From Chondrosia reniformis (Eukaryota > Porifera > Demospongiae > Chondrillida > Chondrillidae): a DNA stretch of 64,000 bases. Within the stretch, counting starts at the first letter, position 1. Each line of letters begins with the position of its first letter. This document shows, piece after piece, positions 51,327 to 61,200 of the stretch. Location of the stretch: the NCBI GenBank assembly GCA_947172415.1, contig OX359194.1:4526001-4590000 (forward strand). The letters run 5' to 3'. The notes below the pieces were generated by a model, which had not been told where the DNA came from, made no database searches, and saw only the letters and a list, made by a program, of their open reading frames with translations. Both the position numbers and the translations under genes were made by a program.

Positions 51327-52777
51327 TATTATTTATTATTATTATTATAAACTGGTTTCTACAGCAGAAATAAGAAAATCATAAATGATTGTTATTTTTG
51401 CTGTAATCAGTCTTTCTTCATTTCCCTCCACCTTGCTCTGTCATCTGCTGCCCTTCTAAGAATTTCTAAGTCAATAGTGTTACGCAGGTTCAGGTTTCTG
51501 TGCTTGATGTCAGCTTTTAGGGTGTCTAGGAGGTTGGTTGTGTGATGACCACGTCTGCCCTTGTACTTCTTGGCACCTTCAACTGCATATTGTAAGGCAT
51601 TCTGAGCTGGAGCACTTCTGTCCATGCGAAGCACATGGCCTAGCATGTTCCATTTTGCCTCCGCCACAAACTCAGATAGCGGTCTGGTGTTGCATCTCTT
51701 GTAGAGTGCCTCATTGGAGATGGTACTGTGTGGCCAATGGATGCCAAGGATGGAGCGTAGGTGACGTCTGTGGCAAGCATCAAGCTTGTTCAAGATGGTC
51801 TTCGGTGCAGCCCAGCTGCTACAGTTATACAGCATGGTGGACACACACATAGCATTGTACACTTGAAGTCGCTTTTGCAGTGGAATTCCAGGCCCTCGCA
51901 TCCACATCGACCAAAAAGAGCGGAATGACAAGTTACCCAGCACACAGCGGTGCATGATGTCTTTGGTGCTGCAGAGCAGGGATCCTAGTGACTTGCTGTT
52001 GCGCCATGTCTCGTTGCCTCGAGCGACTGTACCTTGATCACTTACTTCTGCAGCCTCAGATAGGTAGATGTGTGTGAACTCTGTTTTGGATTCGTTAACG
52101 AGGAGGTTCCACTTTCTTAGTTGTGTACAGGCTGTTTGTAACAGAGAATGAAGGGGCTCACACTCTTCATCAGCAAAGTCTACATCGTCGGCGTATTCCC
52201 ATTCTAGTGGCATGCCTTCTAAGGTGATTGGTGGGTCTGGTCGTCCAGCACTGCCTTGTACACACTTCAGTGCAGCTGCCAGATAGCAGGTGACCAATAC
52301 AGGTGACAAGCTATCACCTTGAGGGGAGCCTATTGTTGTTTCAAACCATGCAGACCAAGATGACTTCACACGAACTGTGAGCTTAGTTCCTGTCAGGAGG
52401 GTGCGAACCAGCCTTAAGTCATCAGAATCACAACCCGCTGATTTCAATACATCCAGGATCTTCTCTCTATTAATGGTGTCAAAGGCACGGGACATATCAA
52501 TACCCATTTTGTGGAAGTCCCAGTGGCGGGTCAACACAACTGAAATGAGCATCCTCTGTGCCCATATGATGTCTGCACAACTCCTCCCTTGTTTGAAGCC
52601 ACTTTGGCTGGCTCCTGTGTATGCATCAACCTTGGGGCGAATGCGTTGCAGAGTGACGATAGAAACAATCTTACGCACACTGTTCAAGAGAACAATGGGT
52701 CGTAGGCTGGTTAGTGGGCCCTGTGGTTTCCCTGGTTTAGGTAAAGCCACCAGAATACCCTTGCCCAGTGCTTCCAG
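51327..52777 (-). mobile_element. 5'-truncated LINE nested in the DNA element
   Basis: A 1,451-bp non-LTR element on the minus strand between 12-bp target duplications. Its 3' end is an AAT-rich microsatellite (51,327-51,349, TATTATT on the plus strand), a tail type seen in several LINE clades. The coding frame runs right up to the 5' junction, so truncation is inside the reverse transcriptase gene. Confidence 0.92.
51407..52777 (-). pseudogene. Reverse transcriptase of the nested LINE (5'-truncated, frame open)
   Basis: The frame is open from the insertion junction (52,777, starting LEALGKGILVALPKPGK) to the stop at 51,407; no genuine start codon is expected because the 5' end is missing. 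Counting from a GTG at 52,750, motif A is IDMSRAFDTIN (about 84-94), motif B GSPQGDSLSPVL (141-152) and the catalytic YADDVDFAD (186-194). LGSLL and a C-terminal GHVLRMDRSAPAQNAL follow. No endonuclease remains. The family is widespread in invertebrates, but I do not assign the clade. No internal stop suggests a recent insertion. Confidence 0.9.
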
Positions 52778-52789
52778 AGACTAGGGAAT
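52778..52789. repeat. Target-site duplication of nested LINE (right)
   Basis: AGACTAGGGAAT, identical to 51,315-51,326. Confidence 0.92.
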
Positions 52790-54151
52790 CCGTACCTTTT
52801 TTCGGTTTTGCGATAGCAGCTATTGTTTAAAAGATAGGCGTTATTGAAAAAGGGTACCTATTTTAGCCAATCAAATGGCTTCATTCAGTCACGTTTGCAT
52901 AATTAATTAGGTGAAATCGAGTTACAACGCAACGTTCCTGCGTATAACCATTATCAAAAAATGGATGTCTAAAAATAAACAAATAAACATGTACACATTT
53001 TAAGCTTTTTAGAGGTGTATACGCTTGTTACGGTGACAACACTTTATTCGAAGGTCAAGCTATAATAGCTAAGGCGATTTAAAGACTAAAAAGCTTTTAA
53101 AGTAGGAAATTATGTCAGAAATCGACCCAGATTCGGCCGAAGTCGGCAATCGTGATAACGAGGGAACTATCCAGTGAAATATCTGCACACTGTACACTTT
53201 AGTTAATCATTTTCTGTATTTGAACTTGTTTGTGCCTTTGTCATGCACAGTTATAAGAACTGTATGGTAAGTAGAAATTAAATAATGTTTACATAACACC
53301 TTAATATTTGATTAGAAAAATGTGCTTTCAAATGTGTTTATCATTTGAGCCAGAAGGTAATAGAGTAAATACTGCCTTTAAAGACTGTTACTGCCTAGTT
53401 GTATGGGAATCTCGAGGAGTCTTAATTGGTAAAAAATGTCAAATTAAAGTTATTAGTGGTTGTCTATATTAACTCCACTTTTCTGCTAAATTTCTTACCC
53501 AAAAAAGTCTAGTAAGTTAAAATTAATATCTGAGTGTTTAAAATATTGCTGTGAATGGACACATACGAAGGCTAGAATATATAGGATTCTTTAAAAGACA
53601 ACTATACTTCATTAGTTGTTGAAAGTGTTGTTAAATAGACTATGAAAATTCAAACCTTTATATCTCATCACACAGAGCGAAACTCACAAAAAGGCTACTT
53701 AAAGATTTACTATATTTCTTAAATATTCTTATACTAAAAGTCTGTATCGATTAGACTAACTTGAAAGGAGTACCGATTAAAAGCCGTCAAGGTACGGAAA
53801 TATGGAAACACGCAATAACCTTCTTATAAAATGTCATATTAAAAAACGCTACTTAGGTTTTTGAGTGCTTACAAGGGCTACCAGAAGCCAGCGTTTTGGG
53901 CTTCTCTGTTTCTTCTTCAACAAGCACTATTCACTTTTATCTTTAACTGCTGTTCTTCTTCACGATTGCGCAATCGAAATTTTGCCATAGCAACGAACGT
54001 CGCAATTTTTCTTCCGTTTCCATGGTTACATGAGCATAATTATTTTGGTGGCAAGTTTGAAAAAGACTCACTTTTCACATTAATCACTTTTGTCGCCCTA
54101 TTTTGAACCCCACTATACAGTTGGAAATTTTATATTTATGGGGAAATGCAC
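52790..54151. other. Non-coding interior of the DNA element
   Basis: About 1.36 kb with no recognised domain. It ends with TATTTATGGGGAAATGCAC, the right terminal repeat. Composition is less AT-extreme than the surrounding satellite. Confidence 0.55.
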
Positions 54152-54187
54152 TATATATACAATATATATTACATATAAGATATATAA
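54152..54187 (-). repeat. tRNA-like satellite remnant between two insertions
   Basis: 36 bp of AT linker (TATATATACAATATATATTA...) left between the DNA element and the second Penelope fragment. It shows that both struck neighbouring places of one monomer. Confidence 0.8.
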
Positions 54188-54778
54188 TGAAAGGACTACT
54201 TAAGGATAACATCACCCTAGCTATAAAATTTTCCAATACTTATAGGTATATTGATGACCTTTTATGTATTAACAACAAGGATTTTGAACTGTCAATTAGT
54301 GATATTTACCCCAAAGAACTTATTCTTAAAAAGACAAATACCAGCCCTAAAAATCCCCCTTTTTAGACTTAGATATAACCATTACTAACAATCAATTTAT
54401 CACTAAAGTATATGATAAGCGAGAGGACTTTAACGTTGATATAGTAAATTTCCCCATTTAGATAGTAATATTCCTAATACCCCAGCCTATGGTGTCTTTA
54501 TTTCACAACTAATTAGGTATTCTAGAATATGTAGTGACTTCTCCAGTTTTCAGGCTAAAAGTTTGCAGTTATGCAGTAGGCTTATTAAGCAGGGTTACAA
54601 ATACTTTAAGCTAAAATCAACCTTTAAAACCTTCCTATCCCGGCAGCCTCTAGTTAGAATCAAGTATAAGCAAAAAGTAGCTAATATGCTTAAGGACTGT
54701 CTTGTGTTACCCCATATTGTGTTACCCCACCTCCAAAGAAATGTTACTACTAGAAAACCTAAGGGTAGACTTACGTAA
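54188..54778 (+). pseudogene. C-terminal reverse transcriptase fragment of the Penelope-like protein
   Basis: Begins at the position of residue 777 of the longer copy (MKGLLKDNIT), contains YRYIDDLL and ends at a TAA near 54,778 after RKPKGRLT. Two single-base deletions shift the frame: one in a run of A near 54,346 and one in the C run near 54,453. This copy preserves the C-terminal region lost from 28,737-31,343 and shows no C-terminal GIY-YIG domain. Confidence 0.87.
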
Positions 54779-54886
54779 TATGTCCTACTTTTGTCTATAG
54801 TTATGCTGAGTCTGTTTTACCTGTACAAGCAAGATTACTAATAGATTTATAATTAATTCATAAAAGTTAATTGGACCTACATTCCT

Positions 54887-55228
54887 TTCAAAACATTAAA
54901 TTTCATCATGTGTCTTAGTTAACACCTTATTTAACTTTTGGCGCCAAAATAGTGTATATAAGGCCCCTAGATTTAGCATAGTGAGCCAAGGATTCACAGA
55001 AGATCAAGATAAAGAAAAAGACAAAGACTCCCAGGATCACTGATGAAGGGTGGAATTCCCAGAAACGGCTGTCTGACCCAGTGGAGAAGAAGATGAAAGA
55101 AGGGAAAAGAAGGAAGAAAAGACTACTGTATCTTCATCTAAAGCTCTCTTTAGGTTTAGTTCCCCTATAGGCTCTTTTTACAGAATAGGCATATAGCATG
55201 TAGGAAAATGGTATCTTAGATTTTTCAT
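54887..55228 (+). repeat. Pseudo-LTR of the second Penelope-like copy
   Basis: Matches 27,964-28,305 in reverse complement with a few substitutions. It includes GGCGCCAAAATAGTGTATAT and ends at the satellite boundary. Confidence 0.88.
55031..55080 (+). ncRNA. Type I hammerhead ribozyme, third copy
   Basis: CTGATGA (55,040-55,046), stem II GGG/CCC, GAAAC (55,062-55,066), GTC (55,071-55,073). The helix I strands GGATCA and TGACCC pair with one A-C mismatch. Identical in core and stem II to the copy at 28,111-28,163. Cleavage predicted after 55,073. Confidence 0.82.
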
Positions 55229-58200
55229 ATATATTATGCATGCTTTTATTCCTATTTTCAGGACCGTACCTGGTATTGAACCAGGACATCCTCGTACCTT
55301 GTTTCCAGATGATATTATCCGTAATACCATCGAACACGTGGGTTCCACAATATATGTTGTAAATGATTTCCTATTTATATACCACTCACTTTTGACTCTA
55401 CATATATATGCAATATATATATATATATAATAGGAATATAAGATATACACAATATATATTACATAAAAGGTATATAATACATACATAAGTTGTTTTCTTT
55501 TTTTCTTTTTTCAGAACCCAATCTGGTATTGAACCAGGGCATCCTCGTACGACAATGTTATCCGTAACACCATCGGTCACGTGGCTTCCACAATGTATCG
55601 TGTAAATGAAGTCCAATTTATATACCACTCACTTTAGACTCTACATTTATATGAAATATATATATATATATAATATGCATATAAGATATATACAATATAT
55701 ATTACATATAAGATATATAATACATATATATTATGCATGCTGTTTTTTCTATTTTCAGGACCTTACCTGGTATTGAACCAGGACATCCTCGTACCTTGTA
55801 TCCAGACGATGTTATCCGTAATACCATCGGTCAAGTGGGTTCCACAATATATGTTGTAAATGATTTCCAATTTATATACCACTCACTTTTGACTCTACAT
55901 ATATATGCAATATATATATATATAATATGAATATACGATATACACAATATATATTACATATTAGGTATATAATACATATATAAGTTGTTTTTCTTTTTTT
56001 CTTTTTTCACAACCAAACCAGGTATTGAACCAGGGCATCCTCGTCTAACGATGTTATCCGTAACACCATAGGTCACGTGGGTTCACAATGTATCTTGTAA
56101 ATGAAGTCCAATTTATATACCACTCACTTTTGACTGTACATATATATGCAATATATAAGATATATAATATGCATATAAGATATATACAATATATATTACA
56201 TATAAGATATATAATACATATATTAGTTGTTGGTTTTTTCTTTTTTCAGAACCCAACCTAGTTTTGAACTAGGGCATCCCCGTACCTTGTATCCAGACGA
56301 TGTCATCCGTAACACCGTCGTTCACGTGGGTCATCCAATATATTTTGTAAATGAAATCCTATTTATATACCACACACTTTTGACTCTACATATATATGCA
56401 ATATATATATATAATATGCATATAAGATATATACAATATATATTACATATAAGATATATAATACATATATATTATGCATGCTGTTTTTTCTATTTTCAGG
56501 ATTTTACCTGGTATGGAACAAGGACATCCTCGTACCTTGTATAGAGACGATGTTATCCGTAATACCATCGGTCAAGTGGGTTCCACAATATACGTTGCAA
56601 ATGATGTCCTATTTATATACCACTCACGTTTGACTCTACATATATATGCAATATATATATATATAATATGCATATCAGATGTATACAATATATATTACAT
56701 ATTAGATATATAATACACATATAAGTTGTTTGCTTTTTTTCTTTTTTCCGGACCCAACCTGGTTTTGAACTAGGACATCCTCGTACCTTGTTTCCAGACA
56801 ATGTCATACGTAACACCATCGGTCACCTGGGTCACCCAATATATGTTGTAAAAGAAGTCCTATTTACATACCACACATTATTGGGTCTACATATATATGC
56901 AATATATATGATATATAATATGCATATAAGATATATACAATATATATTACATATAAGAAATATTATACATATATATTATGCATGCTTTTTTCTTTTTTCT
57001 GGACCCAACCTGGTATTGAACCAGGACATCCTCGTACCTTGTCTCCAGACGATGTTATCCGTATATAACACCATCGGTCACCTGGGTTCCACAATATATG
57101 TTGTAAATGATGTCCTATTTATATACCACTCACTTTTGACTCTACATATATATGAAATACATGTATATATAATATACATATAAGATATATACAATATATA
57201 TTACATAAAAGAAATATAATACATATATATTATGTATGCTTTTTTTTCTTTTTCCAGGACCCAACCTGGTATTGAACCAGGACATCCTTGTACCTTACCA
57301 CCATCGGGTACATGGGTTCCACAATATATGTTGTAAATGAATTCCTATTTATATACCACTCACTTTTGACTCTACATATTAAGCAATATATAAGATATAT
57401 AATATGCATATAAGATATATACAATATATATTACATATAAGATATATAATACATACATAAGTTGTTGCCTTTTTTCTTTTTTCAGGACCCACCCTGGTAT
57501 TTAACTAGGGCATCCTCGTACCTTGTATCCAGACGATGTCATCCGAAACACCATCGGGCACGTGGGTCACCCAATATATGTTGTAAATGAAGTCCTATTT
57601 ATATACCACACACTTTTGACTTTATATATATATGCAATACATATATATATATATAATATGCATATAAGAAATATACGATATATATTACATATAAGATATA
57701 TAATACATATATATTATGCATGCTTTTTTTCTATTTTCAGGCCACAACCTGGTATTGAACCAGGACATCCTCTTACCTTGTATCCAGACAATGTCATCCG
57801 TAACACCATCGATCACGTGGGTCATCCAATATATGTTGTAAATTAAGTCCGATTTATATACCGCTCACTTTTGAATTTACATATATTTGCAATATATAAG
57901 ATATATAATATACATATAAGTTATATTCAATATATATTACATTTAAGATATATAATACATATATAGGTTGTTTTCTTTTTTCTTTTTTTTCCTTTTTCAG
58001 GACCCAACCTGACATTGAACTAGGGCATCCTCATACCTTGTATCCATAAGATGTCATCCGTAACACCATCGGTCACGTGGGTTCCACAATATATGTTGTA
58101 AATGAAGTCCAATTTATATACCACTCACTTTTGACTCTACATATATATGCAATATATAAGATATATAATATGCATAGAAGATATATACAATATATATTAT

Positions 58201-61200
58201 ATATAAGATATATAATACATAAATAAGTTGTTTTCTTTTTTTCTTTTTTTCTTTCTTCAGAACCCAACCTGATTTTGAACTAGGGCATCCTCATACCTTG
58301 TATCCAGACGATGTCATCCGTACCACTAGCGGTCACGTGGGTCACCCAATTTATGTTGTAAATCAAGTCCTATTTATATACCAATCACTTTTGACTCTAC
58401 ATATATATGCAATATATATATATATATAATATGCATATAAGATATATACAATATATATTACATATAAGATATATAATACATATATTAGATGTATGCTTTT
58501 TTCTTTTTGGTTTTTCAAGACCCAACCTGGTATTGAACCAGGGCATCCTCATACCTTTTATCCAGACCATGTCATCCGTAACACCATCGGTCACCTGTGT
58601 CACCAATATATTTTGTAAATGAAGTCCTATTTATATACCACTCACTTTTGACTCTACATGCATGTGCAATATATATATATATAATATGCATATAAGATAT
58701 ATACAATACATATTACATATAAGATATATAATACATGTATATTATCTATGCTTTTTTCCTTTTTTCAGGACACAACCTGGTATTGAACCAGGACATCCTC
58801 GTATTTTGTATCCAGAGTGTGTTATCCGTAACAACATTGGTCATGTGGGTTTCACAATATATCTTGTAAATGAAGTCTTATTTATATACCACTCACTTTT
58901 GACTCTACATATATATGCAATATATAAGATATATAATATGCATATAAGATGTATACAATATATATTACATATAAGATATATAATACCTATATAAATGGTT
59001 AGCTTTTTTTAGGACCCAACCTAGTAATGAACCAGGGCATCCTCGTACGACGATATTATCCGTAACACCATCGGTCATGTGGGTTCCACAATGTATCTTG
59101 TAAATGAAGTCCTATGTATATACCACTCACTTTTGACTCTACATATATGTGCAATATATAAGATATATGAAATGCATATAAGATATATACAATATATATT
59201 ACATATAAGATATATAATACATATATAAGTGGTTGGCTTTTTTTCTTTTTTCAGGACCCAACCTTGTATTGAAACAGGGCTTCCTCGTACGACGATGGTA
59301 TCCGTAAAACCATCAGTCACTTGGGTTCCACAATATATATTGTAAATGAAGTCCTATTTATATACCACTCACTTTTGACTCTAAATATATATGCAATATA
59401 TAAGATATATTATATTCATATAAGATATATACAAAATATATTACATATAAGATATATCATATATATATAATTTGTTTTCTTTTTTTCTTTTTTCCTTTTT
59501 TCAGGACCCAACCTGGTATTGAACTGGAGCATCCTCGTACCTTGTATCCAGACGAAGTCATCCGTAACACCATTGGGCACGTGGGTCACCCAATATATGT
59601 TGTAAATGAAGTCCTATTTATATACAACTCACTTTGACTCTACATATATATGCAATATATATAAATATGTAATATGCCTATAAGATATATACAATATATA
59701 TTACATATAAGATATATAAATACATATATATTATGCATGCTCTTTTTCTTTTTTCGGGACCATACCTGGTATTGAAGCAAGACATCCTCGTACCTTCTAT
59801 CCACACGATGTTATCCGTAACACCATCGGTCACCTGGGTTCCACAATATATGTTTTAAATGAAATCCTATTTATATACCACTCAATATTGACTCTACATA
59901 TATATGCAATATAAAAGATATAAAATATGCATATAAGATATATAAAATACATATTACAAATAAGATATATAATACATATATAAGTTGTTTGCTTTTTTCT
60001 TTTTTTCTTTTTTCAGGACCGAACCTGGTTTTGAACTAGGGCATCCTCGTACCTTGTATCCAGACAATGTCATCCGTAACACCATCTGTCACCTGGGTCC
60101 CCCAATATATGTTGTAAATGAAGTCCTATTTATATACCACTCACTTCTGACTTAACATATATATGCAATATATATATATATAATATGCATATTAGATATA
60201 TACAGTATATATAATACTTATATATTATGTATGCTTTTTTCTTTTTTCAAGACCCAAACTGGTAATGAACCAGGACATCCTCGTACCTTGTATCCAGTTA
60301 ATGTTATCCGTAACACAATCGGTCACATGGGTTCCACATTATATGTTGTAAATGAATTCCAATTTATTTACCACTCACTTTTGACTGTACATATATATGC
60401 AATATATGTATATATAATTTGCATATAAGATATATACAATATATATTACCTATAAGATATATAATAAATGTATAAGATATATGCTTTTTTTCGTTTTTTC
60501 TTTATTCAGGACCCAACCTTTTATTGAACCAGGGCATCCTCGTACCTTGTATCCAGACGATGTCATCAGTAACACCATCGGTCACCTGGGTCCCCCAATA
60601 TATGTTGTAAATGAAGTCCTATTTATATACCACTCACTTCTGACTCTACATATATATAATATGCATATAAGATATATACAATATATATTACATATAAGAT
60701 ATATAATACATATTTAAGATGTGTGCTTTTTTCCTTTTTTTCTTTTTTCAGGAACCAACCTGGTATTGAACCTAGGCATCCTCGTACGACGATGTTATTC
60801 GTAACATTATCGGTCATGTGGGTTCCACAATATATCTTGTAAATGAAGTCCTATTTATATACCACTCCCTTTTGACTCTACATATATATGCAATATATAA
60901 GATTTATAATATGCACATAAGTTATATACAATATATATTACATAAGATATATAATACATATATAAGTTGTTTTCTTTTTTTTTTGCTTTTTTCAGGACCC
61001 AACCTGGTATTGAACTAGGGCATCCTCGTACCTTATATCCAGACGATGTCATCCGAAACACCATCAGTCCCGTGGGTCACCCAATATATGTTGTAAATGA
61101 AGTCCTATTTATATACCACTCACTTTTTACTCTACATTTATATGCAATATATATATATATAATATGCATATAAGATATATACAGTATATATTACATATAA

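Larger units (their letters stand above)
51220..54151. mobile_element. Putative DNA transposon with GTGCATTT ends, split by a LINE
   Basis: The satellite linker is interrupted at 51,219 and resumes at 54,152. The insert starts GTGCATTTTACTATAAAGG and the reverse complement of its end is GTGCATTTCCCCATAAATA, an imperfect ~25-bp inverted repeat. The flanks allow a TATA or TA target duplication but are too AT-rich to decide. Without the nested LINE it is about 1.47 kb. The remaining DNA (52,790-54,151) has no recognisable protein; an 81-codon open frame at 53,861-54,106 has no family features. Superfamily unassigned. Confidence 0.65.
54188..55228 (+). mobile_element. 5'-truncated second Penelope-like copy
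   Basis: A 1,041-bp fragment holding the last part of the reverse transcriptase and one pseudo-LTR (from about 54,887). The satellite before it ends AAGATATATAAT and the satellite after it starts ATATATATTATGC, so at most a base or two of target was lost or duplicated. Its satellite phase differs from the copy at 27,964, so this is an independent insertion. Relative to the satellite sense both copies have the same orientation. Confidence 0.9.

Noticed and set aside
53861-54106. 81-codon open frame in the DNA element
   Set aside because: No start context, domain or homologous copy; consistent with chance.
27964-55228. The two Penelope copies as one insertion copied by inversion of the arrays
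   Set aside because: Their junctions fall at different phases of the satellite monomer (GCAT at 27,964; ATATATATTATGC at 55,229), so they are independent insertions.
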